Shown: positions 16,848-25,060 of the stretch, in pieces
How positions within the stretch are numbered: the stretch's first letter is position 1
How the letters are laid out: the number at the start of each line of letters is the position of its first letter
Assembly: GCF_900091585.1 (NCBI RefSeq)
Contig: NZ_FMHT01000002.1
Location: forward strand, 55,101-119,100
Origin: Micromonospora nigra
GTDB lineage: Bacteria > Actinomycetota > Actinomycetes > Mycobacteriales > Micromonosporaceae
Direction: 5' to 3'
DNA: 64,000 bases
Made by a program: the position numbers and the translations under genes
The notes under the pieces: model-generated
Databases searched by the model: none
What the model was told of the DNA's origin: nothing
Seen by the model: only the letters and a program-made list of their open reading frames with translations

Positions 16848-17854
16848 CGGCCGGACCAGTTTCGAGTACGGTTCTGGCTCGCCGGCGGCTCGGGGTGGAT
16901 CCGTCGCTTTCGGTCCCTCGTCACTCTGCGAGGGCAGGGGTGACGCCCCCCGCCGAAGGTCGGTCGGAGCACGGCCCAGGAGTCGAACTTGGGGATCCGC
17001 AGGCGGAGGTTGCGGCGTTGTTGCGAGCTTGGCGCCGACGGTTGCGCCCATCTGATCTCCCTTCCTTCAGCCAGTACCCACCCCGGCGTAAGCAGTCCGT
17101 CAGCCAGAACGACATCGCTCGTGTCGTCGGGAGCACCCCCTACTGGTACGGCGAGCTGGAACGCGGCCACAGCCGCGGCCGGCACACTGACGAGTACCTC
17201 GACAGGGTCGCTGCGGTGATGCGGCTCAGTGACTCCGAGCGGGAAGTTCTCTTCCTGGCGGCCGGACGACGGTCGATCGGCGGGGGAGCATCCCCGGCAG
17301 GGGCAACGATCAACCCGGCGGTACTGCGACTGGTAGATCGTCAGCCGCACCCGTGCCTCCTCATCGACAGCGCCTTCACCGTGCGCGCGTACAACGCCCG
17401 GGCAGAGGATTGGTTCCCTTGGCTGAAAGGTGACGAGCCCAATCTGATGCGGTGGGCGTTCACTGATCCCGCAGCTCGCCGGCAGCTGGAACGGTGGGAT
17501 CGAGACTGGGCGCCTGGCTTCCTGGCGCAACTACGGCTGGCCTACATGCGCGAGCCGGACAACGCGGCGCTGACTCAGGTCATCCACGACGTCATGGCCG
17601 CCAGCGATCTGGCGCGGTGGCGCTGGCAGAACCGCCCCAGCGTTGATGACGCCGGCGTGTCCGTACGAAGTGTCCGAGTTGATGGCTCCGGCTCGCCGTT
17701 GAAGGTCGAGGTCGTTGCCTGTTCACCGCTAGGTTGCTCCGCCGCTAGCATGCTCATGTTGGTGCCAGTGGAATCTCCTCAACGTACGGGTGCCGCCGCA
17801 GCGTCGGCGCTAGGCACCCCGTCGTCGGCCGCCGCCCGAGGGTGCCTTGCCTGA
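16844..17854 (+). CDS. XRE-family regulator with MmyB-like ligand domain
   Basis: Predicted transcription factor of 336 residues. The helix-turn-helix spans about residues 85-140 (QNDIARVVGSTPYWYGELERG). A C-terminal MmyB-like domain starts near 165 (PCLLIDSAFTVRAYNARAEDWF), which binds small hydrophobic ligands in related proteins and often controls an adjacent SDR gene. That fits the ATGA coupling to the SDR here. The final 76 bases overlap the convergent transporter gene, and the C-terminal ~25 residues are low complexity, so the true ends of both genes in the overlap are uncertain. Confidence 0.8.
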   Translation: MTAGPVSSTVLARRRLGVDPSLSVPRHSARAGVTPPAEGRSEHGPGVELGDPQAEVAALLRAWRRRLRPSDLPSFSQYPPRRKQSVSQNDIARVVGSTPYWYGELERGHSRGRHTDEYLDRVAAVMRLSDSEREVLFLAAGRRSIGGGASPAGATINPAVLRLVDRQPHPCLLIDSAFTVRAYNARAEDWFPWLKGDEPNLMRWAFTDPAARRQLERWDRDWAPGFLAQLRLAYMREPDNAALTQVIHDVMAASDLARWRWQNRPSVDDAGVSVRSVRVDGSGSPLKVEVVACSPLGCSAASMLMLVPVESPQRTGAAAASALGTPSSAAARGCLA

Positions 17855-18906
17855 CCGGCGAGCGATGAAGGCAGGGGCTTCGCGGCCGGCAGAATAGGCC
17901 AGGTGATGCCGGCGGCATCACTCTCCCACGCCTTCGACGTGTCCTTGAATGCTCGACGGGACGGGTGGGCCTGGAGAGAATCGGCCAGAGGTGCCGACAT
18001 GCCGACGATCAAGCCCACGATGACGACGCCGATGCCGCCCATTTGCGCAACGGGGGGTGCGGCGTGGTCCTGGACGGTCATGGTGATAACCGCAGCGAGC
18101 GGCACCAGGCCGACGGTCAGAGAGCCCCGCTCGACGGTCGCCAGTTGAATCCCGCGAAACCAGCACCAGAAGCCGACACCGGTCAGAGCGACGCCGAGGT
18201 AGGCGAGCACGAGCCATTCGGTGAGGCTGGGCAATCGCCACGAGGCTGGTTCACCGGCGACGAGCGCTGCCGTCGCCAGCATGGGCACGGCCAGGACGCA
18301 GCTGTACGCCGACAGCCTCACCGGTCCGATCCGGGGCAGGAGCCTGGCTGCGATGAGCGCAAAGGCGACATCGCCGAGGAGCGCTCCGACAGACGCGATC
18401 AGGCCAAGGGCGCTCGCTTGCCCCGTCCCGTGCACCAGCGTCGATCCTGCGACCACGATCCCTGCTGCGGCAAGAAGGCGCACGCTCGGGGCCTTCCGGC
18501 GAATTGCGGGTACCAGGATAGCGACAAGCAGCGGGACCGCGCCGACAATCGTCGATACCACGGCGGCGTCCGCATGGCCCAGGGCTAGGACTAGGCAGGC
18601 GTTGTATCCCGCCAGTCCAGTAGCGGACAAACCGGCGAGCCATGCCCATTCTGCGCGGCTCAGCGAGGCGTTCGGCGTCGAAGTCCTGCGGCCGTTACCG
18701 CCCAGTGTCCCGGAGACACAGATCACGGCAAGAAAGAGGACTGCGGCTATGGCATACCTTATCGCCTGACCGCTGAAAACCGGATAGTCCAGTAGCAGCC
18801 GCGTCGTTGCCATGGACGCGCCCAACATGAGCTGCGCGGCAGCGCATAGGGCCATACCGACGACGGCCTGGGACTTCACCGGGGGATGCGCCAGTTCCTG
18901 CGGCAC
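17779..18906 (-). CDS. EamA/DMT-family permease
   Basis: Ten-segment drug/metabolite transporter, 375 residues. Repeated hydrophobic segments span residues ~15-305 with the internal duplication typical of EamA proteins. The ~55-residue tail after residue ~315 contains the palindrome (DAAGIT) and is low complexity. It overlaps the convergent MmyB-like regulator by 76 bases, so the palindrome may have destroyed an earlier stop codon and extended the protein. GTG start at 18906. Substrate unknown. Confidence 0.8.
   Translation of the reverse strand: MPQELAHPPVKSQAVVGMALCAAAQLMLGASMATTRLLLDYPVFSGQAIRYAIAAVLFLAVICVSGTLGGNGRRTSTPNASLSRAEWAWLAGLSATGLAGYNACLVLALGHADAAVVSTIVGAVPLLVAILVPAIRRKAPSVRLLAAAGIVVAGSTLVHGTGQASALGLIASVGALLGDVAFALIAARLLPRIGPVRLSAYSCVLAVPMLATAALVAGEPASWRLPSLTEWLVLAYLGVALTGVGFWCWFRGIQLATVERGSLTVGLVPLAAVITMTVQDHAAPPVAQMGGIGVVIVGLIVGMSAPLADSLQAHPSRRAFKDTSKAWESDAAGITWPILPAAKPLPSSLAGQARHPRAAADDGVPSADAAAAPVR
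17903..17921 (+). repeat. dispersed palindrome, full copy
   Basis: In frame near the C-terminus of the DMT permease (DAAGIT). Confidence 0.9.
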
Positions 18907-19237
18907 CGTCCGGCCGACTCGGCCTTCGTCTGCATGCTGGCCCTCCCCATTCCAACCCGAGCCCAGAAAATTGGCGAGCCGGAGCTCGCTGAGTCAGCTT
19001 CCGAGATGGCGCTCTCACACCACAAGCGGCGCTCGTTTGGCCTACTCCCAGTTGGCCTTGAAGGAGTAGACCAAGCACTTTGAGCGCTAGAAACAGTGGC
19101 TGGCGAACACCAAGTGATGACAGCGAAGCTGAATACGCGTAAGCGATTCGGACGAGCACATTCGGATTTCATCGGGGCCCGGTGACACGCTCGTCGCCCG
19201 CGTTTACGGTCGGGCCCCTCCGCTTTCGGGGGAGAAA
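18907..19237. other. divergent intergenic region
   Basis: No convincing gene. It should carry the promoters for the leftward permease and the rightward secreted protein. It holds the near-perfect inverted repeat at 19037-19074 listed separately. A GC-rich stretch around 19175-19230 lies just before the ribosome site of the secreted protein. Confidence 0.5.
19037..19074. promoter_or_regulatory. 12-bp inverted repeat, candidate operator or hairpin
   Basis: TTGGCCTACTCC at 19037-19048 pairs with GGAGTAGACCAA at 19063-19074 with one mismatch and a 14-base spacer. It lies between divergent genes. Confidence 0.35.
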
Positions 19238-19627
19238 ATGATCCGCAAGAACATCGGCACCGCGAGGGTGCTGCCGGCTGCACTCCTCAGCGCGGTGACC
19301 GTCGTGGCCACGCTCGGAATCGCCGCAGGACCGGCGAGCGCCGCATCGGCGAGCTGCACGGCTCCGTACTTCTACGGGGGCTGGTACCGCACGTGCACGA
19401 CCGGTTCCATCCCGGCCAACTCCTCGGGCCACTTCATCGACGTGCGCGTTGGACCCGCCTGCCAGGGGTCGCCCTGGAAGGTGTGGGACACCGTCACCGG
19501 CGTGACCGTGGCCAGTGGAAAGGACGACGCCAGCCGCAGGATCTCCGGCCTCTACGGGCGCTCCTACAAGGCGAAGCTCACGGACGCCTGCTGGCGAGAC
19601 AAGATCAGTATCGACAACAACGCCTAG
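19238..19627 (+). CDS. small secreted cysteine-containing protein
   Basis: A 129-residue protein with a clear Sec signal peptide: basic start, hydrophobic core LLSAVTVVATLGIAA, and cleavage predicted after an ASA-type site near residue 35. The mature ~94-residue domain is aromatic-rich with four cysteines, probably two disulfides (motifs SCTAPYF, RTCTTGS, PACQGS, DACWRD). No family recognised. It could be an extracellular inhibitor, toxin or surface protein. ATG at 19238 follows GGGGGAG at suitable distance. Confidence 0.7.
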   Translation: MIRKNIGTARVLPAALLSAVTVVATLGIAAGPASAASASCTAPYFYGGWYRTCTTGSIPANSSGHFIDVRVGPACQGSPWKVWDTVTGVTVASGKDDASRRISGLYGRSYKAKLTDACWRDKISIDNNA

Positions 19628-19703
19628 AGACCCGCAGCGGGCGCGGACGATCCTGCTGATCGTTCCTCAATGCAGCTCGGGCCTCGGGCATGAGCCATCG
19701 GGC

Positions 19704-19740
19704 CCTGGGTGAGGGATGCCGGCGGCATCGCTCACCCAGG
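19704..19740. terminator. bidirectional hairpin built around a palindrome copy
   Basis: CCTGGGTGAG and CTCACCCAGG flank the palindrome core GATGCCGGCGGCATC with a single G:G mismatch, giving arms of about 18 bases. It lies between the secreted protein (+) and the DUF397 gene (-), which converge on it, so it could terminate both. Confidence 0.6.
19715..19729 (+). repeat. dispersed palindrome core within a hairpin
   Basis: GATGCCGGCGGCATC core inside the larger hairpin 19704-19740. Confidence 0.85.
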
Positions 19741-19811
19741 GGCAGATGGGACAGGAGGTTGCCGCTCCCGGCCCTTTTGGTTGGATCTTCTATATCTGTG
19801 GTCGAGGCGGG

Positions 19812-20021
19812 TTACGAGGCTACGGTGCCGCCCCGCAGGGCGAGGGTGAAGGCAGTCCAGCTGTCGGCGGTGACGGCGAGGTGGCCGCCCTCGGGGTCCT
19901 TGCTGTCGCGGACGAAAATCACGTTCTGTTGGTCGAGCAGGTTGCTCGCCACCTCGACGCAGTTGCCCCCGTTGCCACTACGAGTGCTCTTGCGCCACAC
20001 GGCGCCGGACGGGTCAGCCAC
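19812..20021 (-). CDS. DUF397 domain protein
   Basis: Small 69-residue protein that is essentially one DUF397 domain: AVWRKSTRSGNGGNCVEVA, then VFVRDSKDPEG-like and SWTAFTLALR signatures. In actinomycetes these proteins are paired with XRE/DUF5753 regulators and are thought to act as their small partner. Here the start overlaps the end of the XRE gene by 8 bases. Confidence 0.88.
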   Translation of the reverse strand: MADPSGAVWRKSTRSGNGGNCVEVASNLLDQQNVIFVRDSKDPEGGHLAVTADSWTAFTLALRGGTVAS

Positions 20022-20940
20022 GGGTGTACCCCTTCTGTGCTTCCGAGATCATTCTCATCGACGCCTTCTGGTTGAGGGCGCGTTTCTCCAGGTCAGACCA
20101 TGCCAGGCGGTAGGCGTTGACCTCGTCGGGTTTCTGTAGATACATCGCACCAGTCAGCGTCTCGGCGTACGCGAGCGGGGGCTCCAGGGGATCCCCGTCT
20201 GCCCCGGCGGGGAAGTCCAGGAGCGTGAAGGGTCCGCAGGCGGCCATGCCACCATGGACGCCGGCCGAGAACGGCACGATTCGGATCGAGACGTTGGTCT
20301 TGACACCCATCTCCAGCAGGTGGTCCAGCTGCTGGGCCATGGCATGGTTACCGCCGACCGGCCGGTGCAGCACAGCCTGATTGAGGATGACCTGAACATG
20401 TGGGGCTCGGGGGCGAGTCAGGAGCGATTGCCGTTCCACACGGACCTGCACCCGGCGGGCAATCTCTTCTTCGGCGACATAGCCCGGCGGAACGCGAGCG
20501 ACCTCCTCGGCGTAGGTAGGGGTCCGGAGAAGCCCCGGTATGAGCTCCGACTCGTACTGCCGGATCGTCTCTGAGCTGTCTTCCAGGGTGACGTAGAGAC
20601 CGAACCACGTTGGCAGCGCCGTCTCGGTGTAGTCGTGCCACCAGCTCTTGCGGCGGCCGTTGCGGGTCTCAGCCGTCAGCGCGAGCAGAACCTTGAGATC
20701 GTCGTCGCCGGCACCATAGATGCTGAGCAACGCCTTGACGTCCACGTCGCGAAAGCGGACGTTCTCGTGGCCCTCCTCCCATCGCGCGATGGTGGTGCGC
20801 CCCTTCTGAAGCTCCTCCGCCGCCTGCTCCTGCGTCAGGCCAGCACGCTTCCTCAGCGTTTCCAGCCGACGTCCGATGTAGCGGCGCAGCACTGCCGAGC
20901 CCACCGTCTCAGATGACACCTCACCCCACCCTTCGCTCAT
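20014..20940 (-). CDS. XRE-family regulator with DUF5753 domain
   Basis: A 308-residue transcription regulator. N-terminal HTH at about residues 18-75 (RKRAGLTQEQAAEELQKGRTTIARWEEG, quoted in parts) and a DUF5753 domain from ~100 to the end, with LRTPTYAEEVAR and AMYLQKPDEV typical signatures. It forms an operon with the DUF397 gene. Three TTGGGC/GCCCAA inverted repeats lie immediately upstream (20942-21093) and may be its autoregulatory operators. Confidence 0.87.
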   Translation of the reverse strand: MSEGWGEVSSETVGSAVLRRYIGRRLETLRKRAGLTQEQAAEELQKGRTTIARWEEGHENVRFRDVDVKALLSIYGAGDDDLKVLLALTAETRNGRRKSWWHDYTETALPTWFGLYVTLEDSSETIRQYESELIPGLLRTPTYAEEVARVPPGYVAEEEIARRVQVRVERQSLLTRPRAPHVQVILNQAVLHRPVGGNHAMAQQLDHLLEMGVKTNVSIRIVPFSAGVHGGMAACGPFTLLDFPAGADGDPLEPPLAYAETLTGAMYLQKPDEVNAYRLAWSDLEKRALNQKASMRMISEAQKGYTRG

Positions 20941-20941
20941 T

Positions 20942-20962
20942 TTGGGCGTGTGCTCTGCCCAA
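20942..20962. promoter_or_regulatory. TTGGGC inverted repeat 1
   Basis: TTGGGC at 20942-20947 and GCCCAA at 20957-20962, adjacent to the start of the XRE/DUF5753 gene. First of three related sites. Confidence 0.45.
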
Positions 20963-21043
20963 TTAAAACATGCATGCGAGGACCGTTCCGAAGCGGCAGA
21001 CCATCTACCACCTGCTCATTCGCCCCACGCGCATGACGCTCCG

Positions 21044-21054
21044 CCCAATTTGGG
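21044..21054. promoter_or_regulatory. CCCAATTTGGG palindrome (site 2)
   Basis: Odd-centred palindrome made of the same GCCCAA/TTGGG half-sites, about 100 bases upstream of the XRE gene. Confidence 0.4.
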
Positions 21055-21077
21055 TCCACATAGTTTGGTGGTTGATT

Positions 21078-21093
21078 TTTGGGCGTGCCCAAA
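21078..21093. promoter_or_regulatory. TTTGGGCGTGCCCAAA palindrome (site 3)
   Basis: Perfect 7-bp half-sites separated by GT in a locally AT-richer stretch. Third site of the group; the region lies between the leftward XRE gene and the rightward conservon. Confidence 0.45.
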
Positions 21094-21236
21094 GTGTAAT
21101 GAACAACCGAAGGTATCGATAGTCGCTGAACGACTAGCCCCCGGGCCGGCCGACATCGGCCCTTCTACCAGGGGTTTTCCACCGTCCCGGGCTGGCCGGA
21201 TCCGTCGGTCCAGGGCTCGGCGTCGAGAGGATCTTC

Positions 21237-21392
21237 ATGGAACTGGCTGTGCTGTCCGTCGTCTTCCTCATCGGGCTGGTCCTCGGTGGCGCGGCTGGCT
21301 TCCTTGTACGGAAGAGATCCAGCGGCTGGTGCAGCTCATGCGGAGGGTCGATCTCGCCCTCCACCACGGCTGCCGGACGGCGGACGGTGTGA
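21237..21392 (+). CDS. small single-pass membrane protein (candidate)
   Basis: A 51-codon ORF beginning MELAVLSVVF with one strong hydrophobic segment (residues ~3-24), a basic stop-transfer RKR and a CxxC pair (CSSC). GAGAGG at 21224-21229 is a fair ribosome site. It sits just upstream of the histidine kinase gene, in a different frame from an open extension of that gene. It could be a small subunit of the sensor or a leader peptide. Not similar to anything I recognise. Confidence 0.4.
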   Translation: MELAVLSVVFLIGLVLGGAAGFLVRKRSSGWCSSCGGSISPSTTAAGRRTV

Positions 21393-21433
21393 GCCGCCCT
21401 CGCAGCGGCGGCTTACAGCTCGACGACAGCGGG

Positions 21434-23986
21434 ATGAGCGCAGGGGTGATGGGGTTGCAGAGCGCTGCGAGGCAAGGCGCCGCGGTGAGAGCGCGGCGGT
21501 TGGCAGACATGCCGGTCCGGACCAAAGCGGCACTGATTGTGGTGCCGACCGTGCTGGCTGCGGTGCTCTCGACAGGATTCGGGCTCTGGTCCTCGGTTGA
21601 AGAGGCTGGAGCTGCGCGTCGCGCCGGGAACATGTTCAGCGCTAGCGCAGCAGCCGCAGAGGTGACGCAGCGGTTGCAGGTCGAGCGCATCGCCGCCGTG
21701 GGTTTGCTGCTGCCAGGATCGAAGGTCACCTCTGCCGACTTCGAGCGCGCCGTCCAAGACACGGATCGAGCAGTATCACGGTTCCGCGAGCGGCGTGACC
21801 GACTCGATGATCTCCCGGAGTCCGTGCGGGTGGTACTCACCAGGGTGGACGCCGGCTTGGCGGATATGAGAGCTCAGCGGCAGCGAGTGCGCGGAGAAGG
21901 GCTGGTGTCGCTGTCGGCCGTGGCCTTCGGCTACCGGGGGATCGTCGCCGACCTGGACGACCTTCTGCCCGCTGTAGCGCAGAGCGGTGTCACCCCTCAG
22001 CTTTCGGATGAGATGCGTGCATCGGCGGCGTTGTCTCGCGCTCGTGAAGCGGTAGGCCAGCAGCAGGTAGCGGTGTTGCAAGCCGTGGCGGCACGACGAC
22101 TGACGCCCGCTCTGCACGCTGAGGTCGTTGCCGCGCGGGCAAGTCAGGACGAGGCGTTGCGCGAGTTCGACGCCTTGGCGCGGCCATCGTGGCAGGTGTT
22201 GCTGGGACGGACGCTGACCGGCCGAGACGTGTTGGCCGCGGTGCGTCTGGATGGGGCGGTGTCGGGCACCGGCGTGTACGAGCCGGTACGACTGCCGGGT
22301 GGCGCCGAGCAGTGGAGCCGGGTGATGACGACTCGGGCTGGCCTGCTGGCCCAGGTGCAGACGGAAGTGAGCGGTGACATCGGAGCTACCGCCGATGACC
22401 TGTGGATGAAGCAGGTCCGCGCGGCTGTATTGCAGGCCGGTGTTCTGACGGTGATGTTGGCGGTCGCGGTTCTGACTGCGTTGCGGGTGGCACGGTCGCT
22501 GGTCGGTCAGCTTTCGATGTTGGAACAGGGTGCGCGACGAGTCGCGGACGTGGAACTGCCGGGCCTCGTTGGACGGTTGCAAGCGACCTCTGATCCCGCG
22601 GCGGCGCAGCGGTTGGCCGAGGGCGCTGGCGGAGTAGCGGTGCCGGTCGTCGGCCAGGATGAGGTGGGCCGGGTCGCGGACGCGTTCAACCTGGTGTTGC
22701 GCTCGGCGGTTGACGCGACGGTAGATCAGGCGCGAGGCCGCGCCTTGGTCAGCGCCATGATCACTTCGGTCGGGCGGCGGGTCCAGGCATTGACCGAGCA
22801 ACTACTGGGCAGCATCGACAATCTCGAACGCGACGAGGAAGACCCGGACCGGCTGGCCAAGGTGTTCGCCGCTGATCAGCAGGCGACTCGACTGCGCCGC
22901 TATGGGATCAACCTGCTGATTGTCGCCGGTGGCGGCCCGGGCCAATCGCAGCGTCAACCGGTCGAGCTCGGCGACCTGGCGAACGCGGCGTTGTCGGAAA
23001 TCGAGGGTTTTGCACGAATCATTCTGGATCGGCTGGTCGAGGTCGAGATCGACGCGCGCGCGGTCGACGCGATCAAGTCCATCCTCGCGGAGCTGCTGGA
23101 CAACGCGACTCGATTCTCCGCCGACCAGGTGCGGGTGTTCGCCGCGTGGTCTGGGCGTGACGTGCAGATCCTTGTCACGGATTCCGGTCTCGGGATGGCC
23201 CCCGAGCAGTTGGAGCGCGCCAACCAGTTGCTGGCGAGCCCGGAGATGGACGTCGCGGTCGCCGATCAGATGGGCCTCGTGGTGATCTCCCGTCTGGCTC
23301 GCGAGTTCGGAGTGCGCGTGCGCCTCAACAGAACCCAGCCAACCGGGATCACGGCCGAGGTGATTGTGCCGGCCGAGTACGTAACACGGGTACACGTACG
23401 CGAGATCATCGTGCCGAGCCAGGTCCAGCGGCGACCCCTGCCTGCTCCTACGCCAGCGGCCAACCCGGCCCTTGTGCCGGCGCCGTCCGCAGCTCCGTCG
23501 GTACCCCAAACTGGCACCGGTTGGACTGGTCCTACCCGTCCGTCTCCGACTGTGGCGTCACCGTCGCCGGACGCGACGATGGAGCTGCCGCTCGTGCGCC
23601 GCGAGCGACGGCCGCTCCCGTTGCCTGCGGGCAGCTCGCGGCCGGCGGACACCCCCGTGTTCCGCGAGATGGCGGCACGGTCGCCCTGGCTGTGGCCGCA
23701 GGACAAAGCCGATGGCGGGTTCCGGACCGCCGCCGACGCGGGATGGCAGGCAGCGGCGTCCACCGCGGAGCCGGCCACCGACGGGCGCACGACGTCCGGT
23801 CTGCCTCGACGCCGCCCGCAAGCGCATGTGGTCCCAGGCGGGCTGCCGACGCAGCGCCCGCCCTCCGAGCCCTCCGCGCCGATCGATCCCGCGGCGATCC
23901 GCGCTCAGGTCGCCGGCACGCTACGCGGCCTGCGGGCCGCATCTGTCACCCCTCCTATCTCCCCCCTCTCGACAGGAGAACGCTGA
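21434..23986 (+). CDS. conservon sensor kinase (CvnA-like) with nitrate/nitrite-sensing-type domain
   Basis: Membrane histidine-kinase-like protein of ~850 residues. A hydrophobic segment near 30-50, an extracytoplasmic helical sensor domain (about 60-330), a second segment near 340-360 and a HAMP-like linker are followed by an ATPase domain with N-box ELLDNATRF and G-box DSGLGM. The C-terminal ~190 residues are Pro-rich. The motif usually reading DHLATR in this family is DQQATR, so the candidate phospho-acceptor histidine is absent. ATG 21434 is a conservative start; the frame is open to 20942 but that part is not protein-like. ATG of the roadblock gene overlaps the stop. Confidence 0.82.
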   Translation: MSAGVMGLQSAARQGAAVRARRLADMPVRTKAALIVVPTVLAAVLSTGFGLWSSVEEAGAARRAGNMFSASAAAAEVTQRLQVERIAAVGLLLPGSKVTSADFERAVQDTDRAVSRFRERRDRLDDLPESVRVVLTRVDAGLADMRAQRQRVRGEGLVSLSAVAFGYRGIVADLDDLLPAVAQSGVTPQLSDEMRASAALSRAREAVGQQQVAVLQAVAARRLTPALHAEVVAARASQDEALREFDALARPSWQVLLGRTLTGRDVLAAVRLDGAVSGTGVYEPVRLPGGAEQWSRVMTTRAGLLAQVQTEVSGDIGATADDLWMKQVRAAVLQAGVLTVMLAVAVLTALRVARSLVGQLSMLEQGARRVADVELPGLVGRLQATSDPAAAQRLAEGAGGVAVPVVGQDEVGRVADAFNLVLRSAVDATVDQARGRALVSAMITSVGRRVQALTEQLLGSIDNLERDEEDPDRLAKVFAADQQATRLRRYGINLLIVAGGGPGQSQRQPVELGDLANAALSEIEGFARIILDRLVEVEIDARAVDAIKSILAELLDNATRFSADQVRVFAAWSGRDVQILVTDSGLGMAPEQLERANQLLASPEMDVAVADQMGLVVISRLAREFGVRVRLNRTQPTGITAEVIVPAEYVTRVHVREIIVPSQVQRRPLPAPTPAANPALVPAPSAAPSVPQTGTGWTGPTRPSPTVASPSPDATMELPLVRRERRPLPLPAGSSRPADTPVFREMAARSPWLWPQDKADGGFRTAADAGWQAAASTAEPATDGRTTSGLPRRRPQAHVVPGGLPTQRPPSEPSAPIDPAAIRAQVAGTLRGLRAASVTPPISPLSTGER

Positions 23987-24399
23987 TGAGCTCCACTGCT
24001 GCCGCGACCCCCCGCAGTTCCCAGCTGTCGACAGTGCTGGACGGACTGGCCAAGCAGATCCCGGCCGTGGCGCACGTCGTCGCGGTATCTGCTGATGGCC
24101 TGCTGCTGGCCAGCACCGCCGGGCTAGACGTGAACCGGGGCGACCAGCTCGCGGCGATCGTGTCCGGTCTGGTGAGTCTGGCCCGAGGCGCCGCTGATCT
24201 GCTGGAGACCGGTGGGGTGCAGTTCCAGATGTTGATGATGCGCGACGGGATCCTCGTGGTGCAGCAGGTGCCCGACGGGACCTCGCTGGCAGCGCTGGCC
24301 CGCGCCGACTGTGACCCGTCCCTGGTCGCCTACGAGCTGGCGGCGCTCGCAGCGCGCATCGGTGAGCAGGTCAAGCCGGGACCGCGCGTAGCCGGCTGA
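23986..24399 (+). CDS. roadblock/LC7 domain protein (CvnB-like)
   Basis: A 137-residue protein with a single roadblock domain: IPAVAHVVAVSADGLLLAST, GLVSLARGAADLLETGG and MLMMRDGILVVQQV signatures. In conservons it bridges the sensor kinase and the small GTPase. The ATG lies in TGATG overlapping the kinase stop, with AGGAG upstream. An upstream extension of the frame is only the shadow of the kinase gene. Confidence 0.88.
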   Translation: MSSTAAATPRSSQLSTVLDGLAKQIPAVAHVVAVSADGLLLASTAGLDVNRGDQLAAIVSGLVSLARGAADLLETGGVQFQMLMMRDGILVVQQVPDGTSLAALARADCDPSLVAYELAALAARIGEQVKPGPRVAG

Positions 24400-24403
24400 C
24401 CCG

Positions 24404-25060
24404 GTGCTGGCGGTGATGAGCATGGACAGGGACACCGGCGCGAACGACGGCCGGGCCTCGGTAATCACGGTCCTGGTGGCCGGCGGCCCGGGAGTAGGAA
24501 AAACCTGCTTTCTGCGGGCCGCCAGCCACGGCTACGCGATGCTGGCAGGCGACCCGGGCAGCGTGTGGGAGATCGGCTACGCCACGCTGCCCAGCGGTGT
24601 CAGAGTCGCCCTGCGCACCACTCCCGACCAGCGGCGCTGGTGGTGGATGTGGGACCAGCTCACCGCATGCGCCGTCGGGGCCGTGGTGCTGGTCGACGCT
24701 ACCCGCCTTCCTACCTCGTATCCGGTGCTGGATTACTTCGATGCCCGCCACCTGCCGTACGTCGTCGCGATCAACCGACCGCTCGGCGGTGCGCGTAACC
24801 GCCACGAGATCCGCGAGGCCCTGGGGGTGGCCGCCCAGGTCCCAGTGCTGACCTGCGACGCCACCGAGCCCGCATCCGTCCTGGCCATCCTGCACCACCT
24901 CGTCACTCCCGCCCGCGCCGGTCATCGCCCCCACGTGATGCCGCCGGCATCACCCCTGCGCGCAAGGAGTCACCTCATCGCCTCCGAACCCAGCGGCCAC
25001 GACTCACGCCCGCTCCCTCCTGAAACGCACCCCTCGACGAAAGGACTCCCACTCCCGTGA
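24404..25060 (+). CDS. conservon small GTPase-like protein (CvnD-like)
   Basis: P-loop NTPase of the CvnD type, 218 residues. G1 motif GGPGVGKT near residue 28; the usual NKxD specificity motif is represented by VVAINRPLG. A C-terminal tail of ~45 residues carries the palindrome (VMPPASP) and is low complexity. The DUF742 protein (CvnC) normally between roadblock and GTPase is missing: only four bases separate the two. The stop overlaps the GTG of the ABC substrate-binding protein (GTGA at 25057), joining the conservon to the transporter operon. Confidence 0.8.
   Translation: MLAVMSMDRDTGANDGRASVITVLVAGGPGVGKTCFLRAASHGYAMLAGDPGSVWEIGYATLPSGVRVALRTTPDQRRWWWMWDQLTACAVGAVVLVDATRLPTSYPVLDYFDARHLPYVVAINRPLGGARNRHEIREALGVAAQVPVLTCDATEPASVLAILHHLVTPARAGHRPHVMPPASPLRARSHLIASEPSGHDSRPLPPETHPSTKGLPLP
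24935..24953 (-). repeat. dispersed palindrome, full copy
   Basis: In frame near the C-terminus of the conservon GTPase-like protein (VMPPAS). Confidence 0.9.

Noticed and set aside
20942..21433. N-terminal extension of the conservon kinase frame
   Set aside because: The frame is open but its translation is not protein-like, covers the operator repeats, and conflicts with a better small ORF.
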